DNA from: Ectopseudomonas oleovorans
GTDB taxonomy: Bacteria > Pseudomonadota > Gammaproteobacteria > Pseudomonadales > Pseudomonadaceae
NCBI RefSeq assembly: GCF_003052605.1
Contig: NZ_QASO01000123.1
Location: 1 to 38,234 of the forward strand
Length of the DNA stretch: 38,234 nucleotides
Reading direction: 5' to 3'
Shown: positions 7,084 through 14,920 of the stretch, in pieces
Layout of the letters: each line of letters starts with the position of its first letter
How positions within the stretch are numbered: the stretch's first letter is position 1
Program-made: the position numbers and the translations under genes
Notes under the pieces: generated by a model
What the model was told of the DNA's origin: nothing
Database searches by the model: none
The model's input: only the letters and a program-made list of their open reading frames with translations

Positions 7084-9675
7084 GTGAAACTCTTCAAGCG
7101 TACCGCCAAGGAAGCCAACACGGCTGCCAGCCTGGTGCCGAGCAAGCCCGAGGGCAAGACGGCGAACACCTCGCTGGGCGCATTGTTACCCGGTCTGCTG
7201 GCCGCCGTGATCGGTGGGGCCGCAGGCGCCGCGCTGCTGTGGTTTGCCGATAACAGCAGCAGCCAGGCACGCCAGGCAGAGCTGGTGCAGGTCATTGGCA
7301 GCAACCAGGCCGCTGCCGTGCAGCAGGCGCTCAAGCAATTGCAGGCCGACAGCCTCGCCGCCGCTCGCAACCCGGAGCTGTTGCAAGCACTGCAAAGCGG
7401 CGACAACCTGCGGGTCAGCGAAGTCGAGCGGCGCCTGGGCTACTGGGATGGCGTGATCGATGCCCATCTCAATCGCCGCGGCGAAGCGGTACAGAACACC
7501 TCCCGCGCCGCGCCGATGAACTTCGCCGGCCTGGACATGCTGCGCCGCACCGAAAGCGGTCAGCAACCCGCTACCGAAGCCTATCGCGTGGGTGAGCGCT
7601 GGCTGGCCTACAGCGCCGTGGCCCTGCGCCCGAGTGAGAATCAGCCGGCCCAGGGCACGCTGCTGCTGGCCTTCGACCTGCAGCGACTGCTCGCAGCTGT
7701 GCCGGCGCTACCACCCGAGTATGGCCAGGTGCAGCTGGTGCAGCAGTTCGCCAACACGCCGGCGCAGGTGCTGCTACAGCGCGGCCAGGCAGGCGACGCA
7801 GCCGCTGCGCAGACCTTCGCCACCGGCAACCCGTACTGGAAGATCAGCTTCACCCCCGGCCCCGGCCTGGCTCAAGGCAGTATTTCTCCCGCGATGCTCG
7901 GCCTCGCGTTCCTGCTTGCACTGGGCGGTGCCCTGATCGGCATGGTCCTGATGCAGGGCGCACTGCAACGGCGCGTCAATCTCGACGCCCAGCAACTCGG
8001 GCAAATGCTCAAAGAACTCTCCGCCGGTAAGAACGTCAAAGCCTTCAGCCTCAGCATGCCGGTGCTCGATGCGCTGGCCCAAAGCCTGGCACGATTGCCA
8101 CGCCGCAGTAGCGCTGAAGGCAGCAGCACCCCCGTTAAAGGAACAGCCGCGGCAGCCGCCGCTCAGCCGGCAGCCAAGCCAGCCGAGCTGGTCGACCCGC
8201 TGTTTCAGGACACCGATATCCTCGATATCGACATTCTCGATGAAGACCAGGATCTCCTGGGACTGGAGCAGAGCCCCGCAATGAGCACTAGCCAAAGCGC
8301 CCCTACACTTCCCGCCGACATTTTCCGCGCCTACGACATCCGTGGCGTGGTGGGCGACACCCTGACCGCCGAATATGCCTACTGGATTGGCCGCGCCATC
8401 GGCTCGCAGAGCCTGGCCCAGGGCGAGCCCAAGGTCATCGTTGGCCGCGACGGCCGCCTCTCCGGCCCGGAACTGCTGCAGCAACTGGTACAGGGCCTGC
8501 TCGACTGCGGCTGCGAAGTGACCGATATCGGCATGGTGCCGACCCCGGTGGTGTACTTCGCTGCCAACGTGCTGGAAGGCCGCTCGGCCGTGATGCTCAC
8601 CGGCAGCCACAATCCGCCGGACTACAACGGCTTCAAGATCATCATCGCCGGCGATACCCTGGCCAACGAACAGATCCTCGCGCTGAAGACGCGCCTGGAC
8701 AACAACGACCTGGCCACAGGCGTCGGCAGCGTGCAGCAGGTCGACGTGCTGCAACGCTACTTCAAGACCATTCGTGACGACATCGCCCTGGCCAAGCCAC
8801 TGCGCGTGGTGGTCGACTGCGGCAATGGCGCCGCTGGCGTGATCGCCCCACAACTGATCGAAGCCCTGGGCTGCAGCGTGATTCCGCTGTTCTGCGAAGT
8901 AGACGGCACCTTCCCCAATCACCACCCGGATCCGGGCAAACCGGAAAACCTGGTCGACCTGATCGCCCGCGTCAAAGCGGAAAACGCCGACCTGGGCCTG
9001 GCCTTCGACGGCGACGGTGACCGTGTCGGCGTGGTGACCAACACCGGCAACATCGTCTACCCCGACCGCCTGCTGATGCTGTTCGCCAAGGACGTAGTCT
9101 CGCGTAACCCTGGCGCCGACATCATCTTCGACGTCAAATGCACCCGTCGCCTGACCCCGCTGATCAGCGGCTACGGCGGTCGCCCGGTGATGTGGAAGAC
9201 CGGCCATTCGCTGATCAAGAAGAAAATGAAGGAAACCGGTGCCCTGCTGGCCGGCGAGATGAGCGGTCATATCTTCTTCAAGGAACGCTGGTACGGTTTC
9301 GACGACGGCATCTACAGCGCTGCCCGCCTGCTGGAAATCCTCAGCCTGGAAAAACGCAACGCCGAGCAGGTGTTCAGCGCCTTCCCCAGCGACATTTCCA
9401 CGCCGGAAATCAACATCAAGGTCACCGAGCAGACCAAGTTCGGCATGATCGAACGCCTGCAGCGTGAAGGCCAGTGGGGCGAGGCGAACATCACCAGCAT
9501 CGACGGTGTGCGCGTCGACTATCCCAAGGGCTGGGGCCTGATCCGCGCGTCCAACACCACACCGGTGCTGGTGCTGCGCTTCGAGGCCGACACCCAGGAA
9601 GAGCTGGAGCGTATCCAGGACGTGTTCCGCACCCAGCTGCTCAAGGTCGCCCCCGACCTGCAACTGCCCTTTTGA
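7084..9675 (+). CDS. algC: Phosphomannomutase/phosphoglucomutase AlgC, long form with membrane-anchored N-terminal domain
   Basis: This is a single 863-codon frame starting at GTG 7084, behind a GAGGAG. Residues about 32-54 and 271-293 are hydrophobic membrane segments enclosing a roughly 215-residue, probably periplasmic, domain. A linker rich in Ala/Pro/Asp leads to the catalytic phosphohexomutase from about residue 400 (ATG at 8281). The catalytic part shows TGSHNPP with the phosphoserine (S508 here), the metal loop AFDGDGDRVG, the sugar-specificity loop GEMSGH and the phosphate-binding RASNTTP. AlgC interconverts mannose- or glucose-6-P and 1-P for alginate, LPS, Psl and rhamnolipid precursors. 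The classically described enzyme is about 463 residues. Whether the long form, the short form from 8281 or both are made cannot be read here; the internal ATG has only a distant GGAG. Confidence 0.93.
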   Translation: MKLFKRTAKEANTAASLVPSKPEGKTANTSLGALLPGLLAAVIGGAAGAALLWFADNSSSQARQAELVQVIGSNQAAAVQQALKQLQADSLAAARNPELLQALQSGDNLRVSEVERRLGYWDGVIDAHLNRRGEAVQNTSRAAPMNFAGLDMLRRTESGQQPATEAYRVGERWLAYSAVALRPSENQPAQGTLLLAFDLQRLLAAVPALPPEYGQVQLVQQFANTPAQVLLQRGQAGDAAAAQTFATGNPYWKISFTPGPGLAQGSISPAMLGLAFLLALGGALIGMVLMQGALQRRVNLDAQQLGQMLKELSAGKNVKAFSLSMPVLDALAQSLARLPRRSSAEGSSTPVKGTAAAAAAQPAAKPAELVDPLFQDTDILDIDILDEDQDLLGLEQSPAMSTSQSAPTLPADIFRAYDIRGVVGDTLTAEYAYWIGRAIGSQSLAQGEPKVIVGRDGRLSGPELLQQLVQGLLDCGCEVTDIGMVPTPVVYFAANVLEGRSAVMLTGSHNPPDYNGFKIIIAGDTLANEQILALKTRLDNNDLATGVGSVQQVDVLQRYFKTIRDDIALAKPLRVVVDCGNGAAGVIAPQLIEALGCSVIPLFCEVDGTFPNHHPDPGKPENLVDLIARVKAENADLGLAFDGDGDRVGVVTNTGNIVYPDRLLMLFAKDVVSRNPGADIIFDVKCTRRLTPLISGYGGRPVMWKTGHSLIKKKMKETGALLAGEMSGHIFFKERWYGFDDGIYSAARLLEILSLEKRNAEQVFSAFPSDISTPEINIKVTEQTKFGMIERLQREGQWGEANITSIDGVRVDYPKGWGLIRASNTTPVLVLRFEADTQEELERIQDVFRTQLLKVAPDLQLPF

Positions 9676-9699
9676 CCGATTTGTTCCAGGAGCCCCTGC

Positions 9700-10605
9700 A
9701 TGACCCTCGAGCGTGACGCCGCCGCCCAGATTGCCAAGGTATTGTCCGAAGCCCTGCCTTATATCCGCCGCTTCGTCGGCAAGACGCTGGTGATCAAATA
9801 CGGCGGCAACGCCATGGAGAGCGAGGAGCTCAAGCAGGGCTTCGCCCGCGACATCGTGCTGATGAAGGCGGTCGGCATCAACCCGGTGGTGGTACACGGT
9901 GGCGGCCCGCAGATCGGTGATCTGCTCAAACGCCTGTCCATCGAGAGCCACTTCATCGATGGCATGCGCGTCACCGATACCGCCACCATGGACGTGGTGG
10001 AAATGGTACTCGGCGGCCAGGTCAACAAGAGCATCGTCAACCTGATCAACCAGCATGGCGGCAGCGCCATCGGCCTGACCGGCAAGGATGCCGGCCTGAT
10101 CCGCGCGCGCAAGCTCAAGGTCAGCCGTCAGACACCGGAGATGACCCAGCCGGAAATCATCGATATCGGTCATGTCGGCGAGGTCACCGGGATCAACACC
10201 GACCTGCTCAACATGCTGGCCAAGGGCGACTTCATCCCGGTCATCGCGCCCATCGGCGTCGGCCCGGATGGCGAGTCCTACAACATCAATGCCGACCTGG
10301 TCGCTGGCAAGGTGGCTGAGGCGCTGAAGGCCGAGAAACTGATGCTGCTGACCAACATCGCCGGCCTGATGAACAAGCAGGGCGAGGTGCTTACCGGCCT
10401 GAACACCGAGCAGGTCAACGAACTGATCGCCGACGGCACCATCTACGGCGGCATGCTGCCGAAGATCAAATGCGCCCTGGAAGCGGTGCAGGGTGGCGTG
10501 ACCAGTTCGCACATCATCGATGGCCGTGTACCCAATGCCGTACTGCTGGAGATCTTCACCGATATCGGCAACGGCACCATGATCAGCAACCGCAAACGCC
10601 CTTAA
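9700..10605 (+). CDS. argB: Acetylglutamate kinase
   Basis: The 301-residue amino-acid-kinase-fold enzyme performs the second step of arginine synthesis, phosphorylating N-acetylglutamate. It shows KTLVIKYGGNAM (nucleotide and phosphate binding), VVVHGGGPQIGDLL (acetylglutamate binding), DLVAGKVAEAL, and an N-terminal helix before residue 25 of the kind that allows hexamer formation and arginine feedback. The ATG follows CAGGAG at good spacing, 24 bases after algC, so it is probably part of the same transcript. A strong hairpin (10634-10656) follows. Confidence 0.98.
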   Translation: MTLERDAAAQIAKVLSEALPYIRRFVGKTLVIKYGGNAMESEELKQGFARDIVLMKAVGINPVVVHGGGPQIGDLLKRLSIESHFIDGMRVTDTATMDVVEMVLGGQVNKSIVNLINQHGGSAIGLTGKDAGLIRARKLKVSRQTPEMTQPEIIDIGHVGEVTGINTDLLNMLAKGDFIPVIAPIGVGPDGESYNINADLVAGKVAEALKAEKLMLLTNIAGLMNKQGEVLTGLNTEQVNELIADGTIYGGMLPKIKCALEAVQGGVTSSHIIDGRVPNAVLLEIFTDIGNGTMISNRKRP

Positions 10606-10633
10606 ACAGCGGCCGCCACGCGGCCTTCTGATG

Positions 10634-10717
10634 ACCCTCTCCCTCCGGGAGAGGGTGCCCGAAGGGCAGGTGAGGGCAAAGCGCACCGTCAAACCGGTGC
10701 GCACAGCGCACCCTACG
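10634..10717. repeat. Hairpin and GCGCACC repeats after argB
   Basis: ACCCTCTCCC (10634-10643) pairs perfectly with GGGAGAGGGT (10647-10656) over a 3-base loop. This unit resembles widely dispersed proteobacterial intergenic repeats and may terminate the argB transcript. GCGCACC (10681-10687) and GGTGCGC (10696-10702) form a second hairpin, and GGTGCGC-ACA-GCGCACC (10696-10712) a third, ending in CCTAC. These share sequence with the repeat at 38097-38158. The rest of 10606-10831 holds no gene I can support. Confidence 0.7.
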
Positions 10718-10831
10718 AGATGATGCCGGTCATAGAGCAGCCTTATCGCAAGCCATCCGCACACCGACTCGAACTTGCCGCAACCCTCCTCAACATGCAC
10801 GCTCACCAGGTACCCCTGAAAAGGAACCCCC

Positions 10832-11278
10832 ATGAGCAGCTTGCCCGAACCCAGCCAGTTCAGTTTCTTCCACGCCTTACGCGTGCGCTGGGCCGAAGTC
10901 GATCCGCAAGGCATCGTCTTCAACGGCCACTACCTGACCTACGCCGACGTGGCCATCACCGAATACTTCCGTGCGCTGGGAGTCGCCTACCCCGGTGACC
11001 TGGCACAGGACGGCGGCGATTTTTTCGCAATCCGCACCTTGCTCGAATACCGTGCTCCGGCACGCTTCGACGACCTGTTGCAGGTCGGCATCCGCAGCGC
11101 ACGCCTGGGCCGATCCAGCCTGACCTTTGCGCTCGGCATCTGGCGCGACGGCGAGCTGCTGACCAGCGGCGAAATCGTCTATGTTCACGCAGACGGCGCG
11201 ACACGCAGCAGCGCACCGCTGCCGCAGTGGCTCAGGGAAAAGATCGGGAGTTTCGAGAAGACTCAACCGCAAGGCTGA
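10832..11278 (+). CDS. Acyl-CoA thioesterase, 4-hydroxybenzoyl-CoA thioesterase (YbgC-like) hotdog family
   Basis: This is a 148-residue single hotdog domain. Near the N-terminus, EVDPQGIVFNGHYLTYAD carries the catalytic aspartate (D24) and the conserved asparagine and tyrosine of 4HBT thioesterases, and RYRAP-like ARFDDLL and SGEIVYVHAD follow the family pattern. It should hydrolyse an acyl-CoA in the cytoplasm; the substrate is unknown. An AAAGGA precedes the ATG. It stands alone, convergent with the DUF4124 gene. Confidence 0.88.
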   Translation: MSSLPEPSQFSFFHALRVRWAEVDPQGIVFNGHYLTYADVAITEYFRALGVAYPGDLAQDGGDFFAIRTLLEYRAPARFDDLLQVGIRSARLGRSSLTFALGIWRDGELLTSGEIVYVHADGATRSSAPLPQWLREKIGSFEKTQPQG

Positions 11279-11289
11279 ATAGCTAAGCC

Positions 11290-11892
11290 CTAGGGCTTTT
11301 TCTGCGGTTCGCCAAACAACTCGGCCAAGCGCGCGCGATCAGCGGCGAAACCAGCCTCGGCTTGAGTGCGGATTTCCTTGTAGCGGGCGATATCTCGCTG
11401 CAGACGCTGCTGCTCTTCCTTGAGGTTATTGATCTGCGCCAGCAAATGCTCCGGCACCTGGCGCCCGGCACGCTCGTGGTCGGCGGCCTGGCTCTGCAGG
11501 TTGGCTTGCTGGGTACGCACCGACTGCAGGTTGCCGCGAGCGACACTGGTGACGCTGTCGAGCTCGGCCAGCTTGCGCTCGCGGGCACGGTCGACATCAT
11601 CGAGGTTGGTGTAAAGGCGCAGCAACTGCGCATCGCTGCTGGCACGGGCCTTGTCCGCCTGCATGCGGGCGAACTCTTCCGGCGTCGGCGCCGGCGGTAT
11701 GACCCGCAGCACACGTCCCTGGTCGTTGAGCACCTCATAACCCTTGCCGATGAATTCCGGCGGCACGCCCTGACGGCTGAGCACCGTCACGCCCTTGTCG
11801 TCGACATAGCGATACAGCTCGGCAGCCACTCCAGACAACGGCAGCAGCAGGCTACAGAGCAGCGTACAGCGGGTCAGGAGCGGTGCAGGCAT
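11290..11892 (-). CDS. Secreted DUF4124 protein with coiled coil
   Basis: The 200-residue product has a signal peptide (about residues 1-24, ending SGVAA). A DUF4124 segment follows (AELYRYVDDKGVTVLSRQGVPPEFIGKG; the tail of that segment is variable), then a long charged helical stretch (about 75-190) rich in Gln, Arg, Glu and Leu that looks like a coiled coil. DUF4124 proteins are periplasmic or envelope-associated and of unknown function. It lies 20 bases downstream of pyrE on the same strand and may be co-transcribed with it. Confidence 0.82.
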   Translation of the reverse strand: MPAPLLTRCTLLCSLLLPLSGVAAELYRYVDDKGVTVLSRQGVPPEFIGKGYEVLNDQGRVLRVIPPAPTPEEFARMQADKARASSDAQLLRLYTNLDDVDRARERKLAELDSVTSVARGNLQSVRTQQANLQSQAADHERAGRQVPEHLLAQINNLKEEQQRLQRDIARYKEIRTQAEAGFAADRARLAELFGEPQKKP

Positions 11893-11912
11893 AGGACGAC
11901 CTTGTGCGAGGG

Positions 11913-12554
11913 CTAGATTCCGTACTCGGCGCGGTAGGCTTCGACGGCCGGCAGATATTGCTTCAGTTCAGCATCACCTGCCAGATATTCCAGTACCTGT
12001 TCGAGTGACACAATGCTCACTACCGGCATGCCGAAGTCGCGCTCGACTTCCTGAATGGCGGAGAGCTCGCCCTGACCGCGCTCCTGGCGGTTCAGCGCGA
12101 TCAGGGTACCGGCGGCCTGGGCGCCCTGGCCCTGGATGATCTGCATCACCTCGCGGATCGCAGTGCCGGCAGTGATCACGTCATCGACGATCAGCACACG
12201 GCCCTTGAGCGGCGCACCGACCAGGGTGCCGCCCTCGCCGTGATCCTTGGCCTCCTTGCGATTGAAGCACCAGGGCAGATCACGCTGATGATGCTCGGCC
12301 AGCGCCACGGCCGTGGTCGCCGCCAGCGGAATACCCTTGTAGGCCGGGCCGAACAGCACGTCGAAATCGATGCCACTGTCAACGATGGCCGCCGCGTAGA
12401 AGCGCCCCAGCTGAGCCAGCGCCAGGCCGCTGTCGAACAGGCCGGCGTTGAAAAAGTAGGGGCTGGTACGCCCGGACTTGAGGGTGAATTGACCGAAACG
12501 CAGAACCCCGCGCTCGATGGCAAAACGAATGAAATCGCGCTGGTACGCTTGCAT
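11913..12554 (-). CDS. pyrE: Orotate phosphoribosyltransferase
   Basis: The 213-residue enzyme converts orotate and PRPP to orotidine 5'-monophosphate in pyrimidine synthesis. It shows FTLKSGRTSPYFFNAG near the N-terminus, the flexible-loop region FNRKEAKDHGEGG with catalytic lysines, and the PRPP-binding motif VLIVDDVITAGTAI at about residues 118-131. It is divergent from crc. The 80-base gap holds overlapping candidate -10 elements for both genes. The pyrE ribosome-binding site is weak. Confidence 0.97.
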   Translation of the reverse strand: MQAYQRDFIRFAIERGVLRFGQFTLKSGRTSPYFFNAGLFDSGLALAQLGRFYAAAIVDSGIDFDVLFGPAYKGIPLAATTAVALAEHHQRDLPWCFNRKEAKDHGEGGTLVGAPLKGRVLIVDDVITAGTAIREVMQIIQGQGAQAAGTLIALNRQERGQGELSAIQEVERDFGMPVVSIVSLEQVLEYLAGDAELKQYLPAVEAYRAEYGI

Positions 12555-12601
12555 GAAAAGTCTCGGACGGCACGGATTTAGCTAAATGAGGTGAGCTCGG
12601 G

Positions 12602-12617
12602 TATCATACATGCATGT
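12602..12617. promoter_or_regulatory. Overlapping divergent -10 candidates and palindrome between pyrE and crc
   Basis: TATCAT (12602-12607) reads as a -10 for crc on the plus strand. Its neighbour TATGAT on the minus strand (covering about 12603-12608) reads as a -10 for pyrE. A perfect 10-bp palindrome ACATGCATGT lies at 12608-12617. No good -35 hexamer is seen for either direction, so the assignment is tentative. Confidence 0.35.
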
Positions 12618-12634
12618 GTTTTTGGGGGCCATTT

Positions 12635-13414
12635 ATGCGGATCATCAGTGTGAACGTGAATGGTATTCAGGCTGCGGCCGAGCGAGGTCTGCTCAGTTGG
12701 CTGCAAGCCCAGAATGCCGACGTGATCTGCCTGCAAGACACCCGTGCCTCCGCCTTTGAAATGGACGACCAAGCCTTCCAGCTGGATGGTTATTTCCTCT
12801 ATGCATGCGACGGTGAAGTGCCCAGCCAAGGTGGCGTGGCACTCTACTCGCGATTGCAACCCAAGGCGGTGATCAGCGGCCTCGGCTTCGAGATGGCCGA
12901 TCGCTACGGGCGCTACCTGCAGGCAGATTTCGACAAGGTCAGTATCGCCACCCTGCTGCTGCCTAGCGGGCGGGACGGTGACGAGAGCTTGAATCAGAAA
13001 TTCAAGTTCATGGACGACTTCACCCATTATCTGGACAAGCAACGGCGCAAACGTCGCGAGTACATCTATTGCGGCTCGCTGCATGTCGCGCACCAGAAGC
13101 TGGACGTGAAGAACTGGCGCGACTGCCAGCAATCACCAGGCTTCCTGGCGCCCGAGCGCGCCTGGATGGATGAGGTGGTTGGCAATATGGGCTATGTCGA
13201 TGCCCTGCGCGAAGTCAGCCGTGAAGGCGACCAGTTCAGCTGGTGGCCGGACAACGAGCAGGCGGAAATGCTCAACCTGGGCTATCGCTTCGACTATCAG
13301 TTGCTCACGCCCGGCATGCGCCGCAGCGTCCGCAGTGCGCGCCTGCCGCGCCAGCCGCGCTTCTCTCAGCATGCGCCGCTGATCGTCGATTACGACTGGA
13401 TTCTCAGCGTCTGA
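12635..13414 (+). CDS. crc: Catabolite repression control protein Crc
   Basis: The 259-residue protein has an exonuclease III/endonuclease-exonuclease-phosphatase fold (MRIISVNVNGIQAAAERG, VICLQDTRAS, YRFDYQLLTPGMR). In Pseudomonas, Crc has lost catalytic function and works with Hfq to block translation of catabolic mRNAs, relieved by the CrcZ-type sRNAs. The start at 12635 matches the usual family length; a frame to 12614 would add only seven unconserved residues. The partners hfq and crcZ are not in the window. It is divergent from pyrE, the arrangement usual in Pseudomonas. Confidence 0.97.
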   Translation: MRIISVNVNGIQAAAERGLLSWLQAQNADVICLQDTRASAFEMDDQAFQLDGYFLYACDGEVPSQGGVALYSRLQPKAVISGLGFEMADRYGRYLQADFDKVSIATLLLPSGRDGDESLNQKFKFMDDFTHYLDKQRRKRREYIYCGSLHVAHQKLDVKNWRDCQQSPGFLAPERAWMDEVVGNMGYVDALREVSREGDQFSWWPDNEQAEMLNLGYRFDYQLLTPGMRRSVRSARLPRQPRFSQHAPLIVDYDWILSV

Positions 13415-13479
13415 TCGACAGGCAGGAGCGCAGGCTTAGCGCCTAACGCCCGTCATTAGCATGTCGGCGCAGCGGATTT

Positions 13480-13552
13480 GTAGGAGCGGCGCCCCGCCGC
13501 GAACAAGGGCGGCGCGCACTTGAAAGACTTCGCCCCGGGGCGGGGCTCCTAC
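13480..13552. repeat. REP doublet (GTAGGAGC type)
   Basis: GTAGGAGCGGCGCCCCGCCG begins at 13480, and the inverted unit CGCCCCGGGGCGGGGCTCCTAC-type sequence ends at 13552. The two face each other around about 30 bases. The whole 73-base unit reappears in inverse orientation at 28482-28553. This is the form of Pseudomonas REP pairs (BIME-like) mobilised by RAYT transposases; no RAYT gene is in the window. Confidence 0.85.
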
Positions 13553-13578
13553 GAAAAGCGGCTGCGGGAACTTGCCTG

Positions 13579-13602
13579 ATCGGCACTAGATTTAGTGCCG
13601 AT
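13579..13602. terminator. Perfect 10-bp hairpin between convergent crc and the DUF4870 gene
   Basis: ATCGGCACTA (13579-13588) pairs with TAGTGCCGAT (13593-13602) across GATT. It has no strong T tail on either strand, so it may be a weak bidirectional terminator or a 3' stabilising stem. Confidence 0.5.
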
Positions 13603-13617
13603 TAAGTACGCACGGGT

Positions 13618-13989
13618 TCACTTCACCAAACGCCAACTGAAGGGGTAGCGATAGTTCTGCCCTTCGTTGGCCTTGATACCGGCGATGATGGTCAGCACCA
13701 ACGCGGCCAGACCCAGCAGCATCAGCAGCGGGAAGCCGATCACCACCACCATCAGGATGAAACAGACCACGGCGGCCAGCGCCACGCTGATCTGGAAGTT
13801 CAGCGCTTCCTTGCCCTGCGCATCGACGAAGGGGTCGAAATCCTTCTTGATCTGCCAGACGATCAGCGGGCCGAGCAGATTACCGAAAGGGAACACCAGG
13901 CCGAGAAACGCGGCGAAGTGACAGAACATGGCCCACTGGCGCGCTTCCTGACTGGGCGTAGGAAGCGGGTTTTGCAGATCGTCGTTCAT
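13618..13989 (-). CDS. DUF4870 small membrane protein
   Basis: The 123-residue product has a polar N-terminus (QNPLPTPSQEARQW) and three hydrophobic segments: about 24-47 (ending FGNLLGPLIVW), 66-88 (ISVALAAVVCFILMVVVIG) and 89-108. DFDPFVDAQGKEALNFQ lies between the first and second. This is the DUF4870/Tic20-like arrangement of small inner-membrane proteins of unknown function. It lies 26 bases after rph on the same strand, so co-transcription is likely. Confidence 0.88.
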   Translation of the reverse strand: MNDDLQNPLPTPSQEARQWAMFCHFAAFLGLVFPFGNLLGPLIVWQIKKDFDPFVDAQGKEALNFQISVALAAVVCFILMVVVIGFPLLMLLGLAALVLTIIAGIKANEGQNYRYPFSWRLVK

Positions 13990-14015
13990 CCTGATGCTCC
14001 TTGCTCGTTACGGGC

Positions 14016-14735
14016 TCAGTCGACCAGAGCGGCCTGCTGCAGTTCAAAGATCTCGTTCATGCCTTTCTGCGCCAATGCCAGCATGGCGTTGAATTCGTCA
14101 GGCTGGAACGGTGCGCCTTCAGCGGTGCCCTGCACTTCGATGAAGCCACCGGCATTGGTCATCACCACGTTGAGGTCGGTCTCAGCGGCGGAGTCTTCCA
14201 GGTAGTCCAGATCCAGCACCGGCTCGCCCTGGTAGATGCCGACCGATACCGCCGCGATCATCTGCTTGAGCGGCTCGCCCTTGAGCGAACCACGCTTCTT
14301 CAGCACTTTCAGCGCATCGATCAGCGCCACCATGGCACCGGTGATGGACGCGGTGCGGGTGCCACCGTCAGCCTGGATCACGTCGCAGTCGACGTACAGG
14401 GTGTTCTCGCCCAGCTTGCTCATATCCAGTGCGGCGCGCAGCGAACGGCCGATCAGGCGCTGGATTTCCAGAGTACGACCACCCTGCTTGCCGCGGCTGG
14501 CCTCACGCTGATTACGCTCGCCGGTGGCGCGCGGCAGCATGCCGTATTCGGCCGTCAGCCAACCCTGGCCCTGGCCCTTGAGGAAGCGCGGCACGCCCGA
14601 CTCGACGCTGACTGTGCAGACCACCTTGGTATCGCCAAACTCCACCAGCACCGAGCCCTCGGCGTGCTTGGTGTAGTTGCGGGTGATGCGAATCGAGCGC
14701 AACTGATCGGCGGCGCGGCCACTGGGACGTTTCAT
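14016..14735 (-). CDS. rph: Ribonuclease PH
   Basis: The 239-residue phosphorolytic 3'-5' exoribonuclease trims tRNA 3' ends. It begins MKRPSGRAADQLRSI and contains GSVLVEFGDTKVVCTVSVE, LTAEYGMLPRATGERNQRE (substrate- and phosphate-binding arginines) and DCDVIQADGGTRTASITGA. Full family length suggests it is intact, unlike the truncated rph of E. coli K-12. A perfect TATAAT lies upstream at 14773-14778. Confidence 0.98.
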   Translation of the reverse strand: MKRPSGRAADQLRSIRITRNYTKHAEGSVLVEFGDTKVVCTVSVESGVPRFLKGQGQGWLTAEYGMLPRATGERNQREASRGKQGGRTLEIQRLIGRSLRAALDMSKLGENTLYVDCDVIQADGGTRTASITGAMVALIDALKVLKKRGSLKGEPLKQMIAAVSVGIYQGEPVLDLDYLEDSAAETDLNVVMTNAGGFIEVQGTAEGAPFQPDEFNAMLALAQKGMNEIFELQQAALVD

Positions 14736-14772
14736 CGAGCGATACCTACTTCATTAAGTGAAAACAGCTCGC

Positions 14773-14778
14773 ATTATA
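14773..14778 (-). promoter_or_regulatory. Promoter -10 element for rph
   Basis: A consensus TATAAT is read on the minus strand, 38 bases upstream of the rph start codon. The -35 region (about 14796-14801, GTGTCC) is poor. Confidence 0.55.
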
Positions 14779-14878
14779 GGGGCCAGCCGCCGACAGGACA
14801 CGACGATTTGGCAGCGACTGACAGCAGGCAAGGCCAAGGGCTGATCACCGGCGCATGAAACAGGCACTCTCGCTGGGC

Positions 14879-14884
14879 TACAAT
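14879..14884 (+). promoter_or_regulatory. Promoter -10 element for yicC
   Basis: TACAAT matches the -10 consensus at five of six positions, 37 bases before the yicC start. The -35 region is weak. Confidence 0.45.
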
Positions 14885-14920
14885 CCTGCGTTTTTCGAAT
14901 CGACATCCGCGAGGTATCCC

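Noticed and set aside
7774..10923. 1049-codon minus-strand open frame opposite algC and argB
   Set aside because: It runs antisense to two well-conserved genes, its His/Asp/Val-rich composition is typical of complement-strand readthrough in high-GC DNA, and it has no recognisable domain.
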